Below are positions 48,601 to 60,600 of a DNA stretch of 64,000 nt, one piece after another. This DNA comes from Mactromeris polynyma (lineage: Eukaryota > Mollusca > Bivalvia > Venerida > Mactridae). The position numbers and the translations under genes were made by a program. How positions within the stretch are numbered: the first letter of the stretch is position 1; the number at the start of each line of letters is the position of its first letter. The DNA is taken from the NCBI GenBank assembly GCA_032209605.1, contig JASFXZ010000072.1:682001-746000 (forward strand), written 5' to 3'. The notes under the pieces are model-generated. The model did no database searches and was not told the origin of the DNA. It saw nothing but the letters and a program-made list of their open reading frames with translations.

Positions 48601-51600
48601 GTGATATAAACAACATGACAAGTCTATATCTTAATCAGTGTCACCAAGCACTGATTCCATTTTTGGAAGTATCTATGTAACACAGAATACATCGTTTTGA
48701 CTGGTAATCTGACTTTACTGTTTTGGGTTATCAGTTTGTTATGTGATTTCAGCGAATCAGTCAGGAATGAATTAAAAATAATCATGACAGAAATTTACAA
48801 TGTTAATGTTCAAAATGAGGAGATTGTGTTCATGCTACCAAATCCAGGAGTCTCCCACAGAAATAGTTAAAATTCAGACACATGGAGTTTAAAAATATGA
48901 AATTTCCCCCCAAAATTATGTCTTATTTAAAAATGATGCAGACATTGTCCAAGACAAAAACATATCAATTAAATCAATTAGGAATTTCACCTGGTAATAT
49001 TTCTATAATTAATACAAGCTGTTTCCTAGGTATAAGTCTGGTTTCTTTGAGAATGCTTTATAACAATGGAAACAAAACCTACCCTGGTTGCTGACTGTTT
49101 GACTTTATTGAGATAATCCCACACATGCTCGGGGCTGATTCTCCCACACAATGTGATAGTGTCAGGAAGAGTCTGAAATAAAACAAGATTACTCCAGTAA
49201 ATCTTTCACCAACCTTAAATACAAATATACCCACCAATGCATCAATGTTTGAGTAGATATGAATATATTCATTTTTTTTGTTGCATCAACATAATATAGA
49301 TACGAACAAGTTTATTTACCTGTAAGATAGATGGGTATTATATGACAAGTCTAGTTGTGGCATTGTGCTGTGGTTTTTTGTCCCCAACCTCGGATATACC
49401 TGTATGAAGTTTTCAGCTGTTTGTGAAAAGGTCAGTTAGTACTGGTTGATTATTAATCCCAGGAAAACTGGTTGGGGCAACCGATTGTCATGTATAACTG
49501 AAAACATGTTGAAAAAAATGGTGATAAACCCAATAAAAAAAAACAAAAAACAGATAAGAATACAAACCAAATGGTCGGCTGTTCCTGTCACTCTGTATGC
49601 TGTAGTAACAAACTTGGACACATCTTGCATGTAGATAAACCCCTTCCACAACGTCGGACCGATTGGAGTAAATTTCACATTTTTATCTAAACCTGAACTG
49701 AGAGCGGAGTCTGGAGATCTGGAAACATTAACAAATTCATCAAACTGCTGTAAATATATAGATGTTTGTGAATACAATGTGACGGATTTGCATTGCACAA
49801 ATATATTTGCGGGTTTTATAGTTTATGGATTGACATCAACCACATCTACATCAAGAGGCCAGTTTTTTGTGACCATTTATTTTCCCTGAAAGACATCAAC
49901 CATGAAAATCACGAACTTACAATTGAAGATTAAGACATACGTTCTAGGTCCACAGATCATAGTTCTTGTTTGTTTACTTTCAAATCTCAATGGATAGAAG
50001 AATATAATCCTCAAGTATTATTAACATAGTATTAAATATTACTTAACAATCTGTTTCTTTACAGTTGAATAAATGGCCCCACTTTTTTTATCAATAATAG
50101 AATTTACTAAACTGTTACAAATTCGAAAGTCTCATCAAAAGTAATAAATGCTCAGTATCCAGACATACAGCCATCCATTAGAACACTTCTGTTCACTGTT
50201 GACTCATTCATTTATTTCAATTTGTTAAATAATTTTTTTTGTCCAAAATGCATTGGCCATGGGGGCAAATATACATATATATGTACGAAAATTAGACAAT
50301 GGCAATTTTTTTTGGCAAATTTAGGGCCGATATTGTGCCCCATTCCCCAAAGGAAAAAGTAAATATGTTTGCCCTACTTAGAAAGAAAATATCCCCTATC
50401 AAAAGGACCCGCCATACTTCCCCGAAAACTTAAAAAATGGCTGAATTCAGCATACCTGACAGTGACGGAGGATCTCTGCTGCTCCTTCCTCTCGTCCTCC
50501 TTCGCTCTCTGTATTGCTTTCAACACTTCCTTCACTACTTCGTCTGCTTTCAAATCATGTTGAGACTTGGTCAGTTCTTTCTCTATGGCAAAATTGGTAT
50601 CTGACGAGGAAGCCTGAAAAGACCACAGCTTTAAAAAGAGTCCATTTTGCAATAAAGACACAAAACTAGACAAAATTTGACTCATTTCCAATAAGTGTAG
50701 CACTGTTTCATATCAACTTTACTCATAAATCAAATATCATGATGATAACAGTTACAGTTGATTTTGTACCATAACAGTTTTATGTCCTGTTTTAAATTGT
50801 GACAGTGAAAAGATTTTGTGTGGAAATGATAAAGAAATTAAATCTGGGACCTGTTTTCATGAACAATACAATCTAACCTTGTTTATTCGACAACCTTCTA
50901 TCCGAATAGTTGACAAAATTCAAAATAAAGATCAGGTCCCGATGTAACTTCTTAGGCAGGTTATATTGAAATGGGCTATTCGAAACTATGTACAATTTGA
51001 AATAAAATTTCGGACCCGATGCATTTGAATGAACAAGATCCGACTGTACTTTGAGATAACCAAATTCAGACAAAACAGATCACAGAAATTGGTACAACAA
51101 TAGTCACTTATATGTGATATTTGCTTAGCATGTAAATTGTTGATGATGATTTCATAAGGTACAAAAAAACTACAATCAGCTAGTGACAAACAGATTTCAG
51201 AAATGAACAACTTCCTAAATATTTCAAGTGCATGAAATTTGATGCATGAAATCTTTTATTTTATATAACATAAGGATGGAAATCAGAACTTCATTTTCAT
51301 GTGGACCTGTGTGGAAGTCGACATGTATAAGTTAATGAGATAAAACTGGTCCAAAAAGTAAATGACATCTGGCTCTGATAAATGATCATTTATAAGCAAT
51401 TCTAGTTTTTTAAATAAAGAAAAACAAATTAAGATACACACAGCTGAACATAAAATATATTTATCCTAAGACCATTAATCCAGTGTGATCCAAAAATCCA
51501 TGGAATGAAAAAATTTGGACACTGTTAACCATTTTGCAACGTTTGCCCAAAATGAAAATACAGATTTGATTGGCCATAAGATAATACAGCTACATTTTGA

Positions 51601-54600
51601 TTAGCCGAGTTTAAAAAAGGATGTATTATGAGTTTGGCCCGTAATCCTTGCATTTTCCATCAATCTACCTCATGCCCATTTTTCCTCTGTAAGAGTCTAA
51701 TAAGACCAATTGTTGAATTAATAAAATATATCCAGTTTTATTGGTGGCATTTTAAACAATTACAGTGTCATAACAAACTAAACAAGATATAAATATACTC
51801 ACTGTAGACTTTGTCGGTGTTGATTCTATGGTAGGTACCAGTTTCCCAGTACAAATCTTACAATTGGCATCAAATAAATGCTGCCCATGAGATTCTGTTG
51901 TATCCATCTCATCATTCACTTCATCTGTCTGATTCTGTTCCTGTTTAGGAAGTTCTTGTAACTTCTTTGGCTACAATGAGATCAGAACTCAGACATTTAG
52001 TTACATACTACCTCAAAACATTATAGAAGTTAAAAGAAATGAACAAGTTATGCATATGTTGAAAATCTAAAGTTTTATGTGATAGGTAAAAGTAGGTGAC
52101 ATTAGCAAGAAATAACTTCATTATCACATTTCTTTCAAAAAAACATGTATAAAAAAATGATGATCACAATCAAGACTCGCAGCTTGCATTTTTGTGTGTG
52201 TGTTTATCTTACTTAGGACGGTTATGGCTCACAGCTGACAAAACCAGATGTTTTATAAGTACTAAACTTGTTCTACAGCAAGCAACTTCCTGCAGGTCAT
52301 AGGTTCAAACTCCGGCTACAGTGCGTGCTCTCAAAGACAATTTTACACATGATAATATATCCAGCGTCATTTTTCATCCACTTCTGATTGAGGTGAGAAA
52401 GTTGTCAGCTGCTGGCAGAAGGTTGTTAGTGGTAGGTAACCCAGGGACACTGGTTAGGTCAACTGACTGGATGACTTAAATACTGGTGGTAGGTAACCCA
52501 GGGACACTGGTTAGGTCAACTGACTGGATGACTTAAATACTGGTGGTAGGTAACCCAGGGACACTGGTTAGGTCACTGGATGACTTAAATACCCAGGGAC
52601 ACTGGTTAGGTCAACTGACTGGATTACTTAAATACCCAGGGACACTGGTTAGGTCAACTGACTGGATGACTTAAATACCCAGGGACACTGGTTAGGTCAA
52701 CTGACTGGATGACTTAAATACCCAGGGACACTGGTTAGGTCAACTGACTGGATGACTTAAATACTGGTGAAAAACTGCATAAAACTTCAATACAACACAA
52801 TTACAGCACAACCTCTGCAGCGCTACCCACTTTAGAGCAACAACTTCTCCTACACAACAGTATCAATTTCCATGGTTCAAAGTATTACAATTTGACCTCT
52901 CTAGAGCAACAACCTCTTCTACACAACAGTATCAATTGCCATGGTTCAAAGTACTACAATTTGACCTCTCTAGAGCAACAACCTCTTCTACACAACAGTA
53001 TCAATTTCCATGGTTCATAGTATTACAATTTGACCTCTCTAGGGCAACAACTTCTTCTACACAACAGTATCAATTTCCATGGTTCAAAGTACTACAATTT
53101 GACCTCTCTAGGGCAACAACTTCTTCTACACAACAGTATCAATTTCCATGGTTCAAAGTATTACAATTTGACCTCTCTAGGGCAACAACTTCTTCTACAC
53201 AACAGTATCAATTTCCATGGTTCAAAGTATTACAATTTGACCTCTCTAGGGCAACAACTTCTTCTACACAACAGTATCAATTTCCATGGTTCAAAGTATT
53301 ACAATTTGACCTCTCTAGGGCAACAACTTCTTCTACACAACAGTATCAATTTCCATGGTTCAAAGTACTACAATTTGACCTCTCTAGGGCAACAACTTCT
53401 TCTACACAACAGTATCAATTTCCATGGTTCAAAGTATTACAATTTGACCTCTCTGGAGCAACAACCTCTCAACAACAGTATCAATTTCCATGGTTCAAAG
53501 TATTACAATTTAACCTCTCTAGGGCAACAACTTCTTCTACACAACAGTATCAATTTCCATGGTTCAAAGTATTACAATTTGACCTCTCTAGGGCAACAAC
53601 CTCTCAACAACAGTATCAATTTCCATGGTTCAAAGTATTACAATTTGACCTCTCTAGAGCAACAACCTCTCAACAACAGTATCAATTTCCATGGTTCAAA
53701 GTATTACAATTTGACCTCTCTGGAGCAACAACCTCTCAACAACAGCTGATACTTGTGTTTCCCACTAGGTGTTGCCATAGAGAAGTTTCACTGTACTTAC
53801 CTCATTAGCGAGTGAACTCAAGTCTTCTCCTTCCTCGTCAGCCACCTCCTCTTCACCTTTATGTGTCTTCTTTGTTACATGTACTGGTTCATTTAAGTGT
53901 TCTGTCTCGATTTGTTTGATCATTTCAATGGTCTGTAAAGTGCAACATTAAGTCATGTATTGAAACATTTTACAGGACCAACAAGTATATCATTAAGCTA
54001 AGTAAAGCGACATTTTACAGACTCTACAGATTCATTGTTGGTACGACATGTTGTATTTCCTTACATAGTTGTAACTTGTACTTGTTTTATTGTGTTTATA
54101 ATCAGTTAACACTCGGGTACTTCCAGTTATGTACTTCAGCAAGTACACCACAATGGCTGTACATTAGTAACCTTATGAACATAATAATGTTTGAATTAAC
54201 CTGATGACTGAAACTACCCGAGATTATCGCAGGCAGATTTACACAGACTAAATTTTTTTACAACTTTCTTGAATTAGAGAACTTCACAAAAAACAAAAAA
54301 CCTCCATGTCCACAACTTCTCCACTTCTAAAGTTATACAATAACTGAAATGATCCGTACTATTTCCCCAAATACAGATCACGATCCGTACTATTTCCCCA
54401 AATACAGATCACAACTTACATGTTTTGTTTCATGTTCTCTCCACTGGGCAAGTTCTTTATTCGCCAGTTCATCAGCCGACATCCTTACCAGCTTGCTTGC
54501 ACGTATTTTACGATTCAATATCTTTCTAAATAAACCCTGAAATATATGATAAAAACACACATTACTTGATTTTGGCACATTTTACCTGGCATATGTTTGT

Positions 54601-57600
54601 TTACAGTGTGCACTTTGACAAGTTTGACAATTGAATTGCATGTTCATTGTACAATTACATTACTAAATATCTACCAGCTAACAACTGCAAATGAGCACAT
54701 TTTTTACACAGCTGATAGTGTGTAGCATAGTTTTCACAAATGTGTCAATATTACATATGTCATGTGGCTATTGATCACAATCGAGTTTAGCCTATTTATG
54801 AGACCAGAAATGTAGATGCCAATTATACAACATTGTATGTTGAAGGGGCCAAACAATTGGTTCTAGTCATTGCTCTACTATATTTTATATCAAAACTATA
54901 TCTTATTCTACTTACCAAGTATGTATAGTTCATGTCTGGTCATCATAAGTAATTAAACCAGTAGCTATTGAGAATTTTATGTATTTCATATATTTCCTAC
55001 ATTTATATAACCGAACACAAAAACCGAAGGGGAAGTAACCATAATCACACCTTGAGACATGTGTATGGTTGCAGACCAAATATATACTCAGTTCTACAGA
55101 ACAATATCATACAGTATGTGAGACATGTGTATGGTTGCAGACCAAATATATACTCAGTTCTACAGAACAATATCATACAGTACGTTGGGCTTTACAGATA
55201 AAATGGAGGAAAAAAAGTACCCCAGTGTCAAAGGGCATATATAAATCATATGAATACCCCTTCATCAAGAAATAGAATAAACCATTTCTAAAATTAGTAA
55301 AATGTATCGCTAATGACAACAGAAGAATGGTACATTCATTCACTTACATTGTTTTTCTGATCTTTAATATTGAAGAGCAGACTTCTATATTTAGCCTTGT
55401 ACTTGGAGTCGGTATCTTTGAAATATTTAAACAGCTCCTCTTCTATAGACATTACAAGACCTTTAATTTCGCTGTTAGAAAGCATAATATCGTCAGCTGC
55501 ATCAGCCCTGAAAATAAATCCACATACCATATATAAAGTGCTGAAAGACTGACCGAGAACAGGTGTATAAACTTTCAGGACCTATCCATGTCAATTTAGG
55601 TGAGGAAATGCTCTCGTGCGTAAAGCTATAATTGCTGTTTGGATTACTTTTCAGAACCACACCCCTTTCTCTGTCAATTGTACGGACAAACACGAATATT
55701 TCAATACACCTATTTCGAAATGTAATGGTCCATCTAATATACTCGTACGTTCGTGGTTAATAAAAACGCGCTATACTAGCCTGCAAAACACATGTTTGGC
55801 CTCCAAATTTCAGTTATAAATAAATCTTTTCATTAGGATGGTTTAAAACATCCCGTATTATTGAAAAATAGGATTAACACCCAAGGCAAGAAGAGTTGTA
55901 TGTATGAAGATATGGTAAATCTAACATGTCACAATCAATACCTTGCCGCTAGTGCGTCCCTAAGCCCCTTTCTAACATTCAATCTGATTGGCTCTGGTCC
56001 TTTGTTCTTCTCCGACTTGGACGACTTCTCCGATCTGCTCGTACTAGATGAGTCTTTCTCTTCACTTTTCTTGTCGGAACTTGACAAACTGAGAGGCTCT
56101 GTTAGAACAAATGTTAACACTGCGATTGTTTATAAATATCAATATGAAACCATTTCTAAAAGCATAATGCACTTGCTATGAGATAAATGTACATGAAATT
56201 GATGAAACCAGTCCAACACTAACACTATTCCCACAGTCCTGTGCCCACCTATATCACTGTAGGACCACCTTGCATTGGAAGTTGAACAGTCCGAGGGACT
56301 AGTTGATTTCTGAGACATAAACAATGATAAATTGAAATTTAAGTACAAAAAGCAAAGCAATGTTAGTAAAATCGTTTCATACCCTTTTTTTCTTCTTTTA
56401 TTATAATTTTTTACTTTATTCATTTTTTTCATAAAAATGTCCCCTTAATTCTGTACTGGTCACTCTATGTGTGGTCAGGACCTGGAAATACCTAGTGACT
56501 AGTCTGTATGTCTGAAATTGCCGAATGTTTCCAGCTTGGAGTGTCCAAGTTAACTAGGTAATGAGAAAAAATAATTTTCTTTTTACTTGTAGACAATTTG
56601 TGAAGGCGTTTCCTTGACAACGATGCAGATTTTTTTGCTGATTTGCCAGTAAAATATTTTATCAATCCTAGGCCTGTATTCATAAAGCTCCTTAGATTTT
56701 AAGTTAAGAAAATTCCTCATCTTTATTTAATCTCCTCAAAATAACACTTAAGAATTTTTCCAATATATAAGGAAAATTCTATAAAATCTAAGGAAAATTT
56801 GTAAAACAAAGGAAAATATTCGCCTTAGGAGCTGTATGAATACGGGCCAAGAACTATAGTATGATTTTGAAGTATTGGACTTACTAGGGTTAAGCTTATG
56901 GTGAGATTTAAGAATCTCGTACGTAGGATTCTCTTGTAACCAAGATTTTAATTCACTCTCTACGGGAGCTTTCTCGCCAGTCAGCGTTCTACCCGTAGAT
57001 TTATCTACGACTGCTATGTGTTTCTCTTTACTCTTCTGTAAATATAAGTATAAAGTTATAATCTGTTCATAATCAAAAATGATGATCAAACATAATCTGA
57101 CACACTATTTTGATCAATCATTGATTTCATGATGGAACACTTCAACTTGGTACAAAATGGAGGTATTTCAAGGTACTGGGGATTTTATATCTTCAAAAGA
57201 TGAAACGGGGAATTTTAAACTTAAAAGATCAATTTCTTAATAGTATTTACAAAATGATACCATTTTAAGGTAACCATGACAAATACATACTGACATTTCT
57301 GACAAATGTAAATCAAACCCAACTAATAAGAACTTTCTAACTTTCCTGTAAGGTCCTCGGCCATCACAAACTTTATAAGGTCACAGATGAGTTACAACAT
57401 CCGTGTATTATTTTTGATAATTCACAAGGGAGATAACCAATGATAACCAGTTTTGCAGCAATGGCCAGCTTTTTGATGTGTGAAATATGCAGTTTATGAA
57501 TTAACCAAAATACTACATTCAAGTTCATAAGGCGATTAATACCTCTGCAATAGTGCTGAGTAAGACATATTTTTGAGAAAAAAAATTAAGATGGCTGCCA

Positions 57601-60600
57601 GTCGCCATCTTGAATGTGATCAATAAAGATTATGTCATGCACTACAACTCATCATGTAGATTATATGTGTGAAGTTTCATGAAAATCCTCCAAAAAACGG
57701 AAAAGGAGTATAAATCCATTTTCAAATTTAGCCTAAAATACGACTTTACGTAACAATTCTAATAATAAGTCACATATCAATTGAACTACCTTTGTTTCCT
57801 TGGCAACTGTAACTTTAAGTATTCCAGGTACGACATTATGTTTGGCATGCTTCTGTCGACATTCATCGCTACAGTACAGGGAATCCCGGCGAGGTGGGCG
57901 AGTATTACATGAAAAACATTTATTATACGGCTGTTTGGGTTTGTCCTTTGATTCCGTCTGAAAAAAAAGCCAAACATTTATCGAGCTGCGATACTCACAT
58001 AAACTAAACTTCACAGCAATGTGCCGACTTACAGAAACAGTTTCTTCTAAACAAATAACAAATGCATCTAAAGATTTTAAGAATACAATTTCAAAGGCAA
58101 AGTTTAATCTTAGCAAATACAAATTTGATCCAGAAATTTTGTTACCAAATGTACATGTCAGGATTTTTTTCCTAGTCAAAATCATTCAGACATATTCATT
58201 CCTATTACAAGCCATCTGTCAATGATTCCCCAGTGTATACATCTGGTTTGTTATACAATAAAAACATTTCATACAGTAACACCCACCTTTCATACAGTAA
58301 CACCCACCTTTCATACAGTAACACCCACATTTCATACAGTAACACCCACATTTCATACAGTAACACCCACCTTTCATACAGTAACACCCACCTTTCATAC
58401 AGTAACACCCACCTTTCATACAGTAACACCCACATTTCATACAGTAACACCCACATTTCATACAGTAACACCCACATTTCATACAGTAACACCCACCTTT
58501 CCATACTGCTTACATGTTTTACGGACAGACGCGCCACAAGTCTGCACCTCCTGCCTAGGACAGCAGCAATAAAATATACTTGGGGAATTTATTGATAAAC
58601 CTTTTGGACAATCAGAACAACAGTTGTCTCATAATTTATTATATCAATTTCCAGATTTCAAATGCAAACATTACATAAATGATGGGACAGTTTTAATGCG
58701 TAAAAATACTTGTAAAATTCACCCAGAGTAATATAAACACTATGTGCATAAGTAACATTGCATAATTCACAATCCATGAATGTGGCATGCGTACTGGTGA
58801 GTAACCCAGGGAGCGATCATTTATAGAAGTAAGTATCAGTTGTACCAGCATAATTCACAATCCATGAATGTGGCATGTGTACTGGTGAGTAACCCAGGGA
58901 GCGATCATTTATAGAAATAAGTATCAGTTGTACCAGCATGATTCACAATCCATGAATGTGGCATGTGTACTGGTGAGTAACCCAGGGAGCGATCATTTAT
59001 AGAAATAAGTATAAGTTGTACCAGCATAATTCACAATCCATCAATGTGGCATGTGTACTGGTGAGTAACCCAGGGAGCGATCATTTATAGAAATAAGTAT
59101 AAGTTGTACCAGCATGATTCACAATCCATGAATGTGGCATGTGTACTGGTGAGTAACCCAGGGAGCGATCATTTATAGAAATAAGTATAAGTTGTACCAG
59201 CATAATTCACAATCCATGAATGTGGCATGCGTACTGGTGAGTAACCCAGGGAGCGATCATTTATAGAAGTAAGTATCAGTTGTACCAGCATGATTCACAA
59301 TCCATGAATGTGGCATGTGTACTGGTGAGTAACCCAGGGAGCGATCATTTATAGAAATAAGTATAAGTTGTACCAGCATGATTCACAATCCATGAATGTG
59401 GCATGTGTACTGGTGAGTAACCCAGGGAGCGATCATTTATAGAAATAAGTATAAGTTGTACCAGCATAATTCACAATCCATGAATGTGGCATGCGTACTG
59501 GTGAGTAACCCAGGGAGCGATCATTTATAGAAGTAAGTATCAGTTGTACCAGCATGATTCACAATCCATGAATGTGGCATGTGTACTGGTGAGTAACCCA
59601 GGGAGCGATCATTTATAGAAATAAGTATCAGTTGTACCAGCATGATTCACAATCCATGAATGTGGCATGTGTACTGGTGAGTAACCCAGGGAGCGATCAT
59701 TTATAGAAATAAGTATAAGTTGTACCAGCATAATTCACAATCCATGAATGTGGCATGTGTACTGGTGAGTAACCCAGGGAGCGATCATTTATAGAAGTAA
59801 GTATCAGTTGTACCAGCATAATTCACAATCCATCAATGTGGCATGTGTACTGGTGAGTAACCCAGGGAGCGATCATTTATAGAAATAAGTATAAGTTGTA
59901 CCAGCATGATTCACAATCCATGAATGTGGCATGTGTACTGGTGAGTAACCCAGGGAGCGATCATTTATAGAAGTAAGTATCAGTTGTACCAGCATGATTC
60001 ACAATCCATGAATGTGGCATGTGTACTGGTGAGTAACCCAGGGAGCGATCATTTATAGAAATAAGTATCAGTTGTACAAGCATGATTCACAATCCATGAA
60101 TGTGGCATGTGTACTGGTGAGTAACCCAGGGAGCGATCATTTACAGAAATAAGTATAAGTTGTACAAGCATGATTCACAATCCATGAATGTGGCATGCGT
60201 ACTGCTGAGTAACCCAGGGAGCGATCATTTATAGAAGTAAGTATCAGTTGTACCAGCATGATTCACAATCCATGAATGTGGCATGTGTACTGGTGAGTAA
60301 CCCAGGGAGCGATCATTTATAGAAATAAGTATAAGTTGTACAAGCATGATTCACAATCCATGAATGTGGCATGCGTACTGCTGAGTAACCCAGGGAGCGA
60401 TCATTTATAGAAATAAGTATAAGTTGTACAAGCATGATTCACAATCGTTGCAAAAAAAACCCCACAAGATTAAACTAACCTCCTCTTTGACCATTTGAAT
60501 GACACGTTTTCTTTTCTCAACCAAATCTCTTTTCTTCACTGAACCACCTTCTTTATCCTTACTCTTCCCTTCAGATTTTGGAGTTACCTGCCCCTTGGTA

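Noticed and set aside
52936..53808. A 290-codon repetitive protein
   Set aside because: An intronic satellite with unit lengths divisible by three, antisense to the DIDO-like gene.
56139..56432. Possible extra DIDO exon (QKSTSPSDCSTSNAR) near 56305
   Set aside because: It has splice-like ends but would bring an in-frame stop given the phase of the preceding exon, and the TFIIS exons join without it.
58205..58595. Cys/Tyr-rich or Thr/His-rich repeat proteins
   Set aside because: Translations of the 21-bp array. Neither has a start context or a family.
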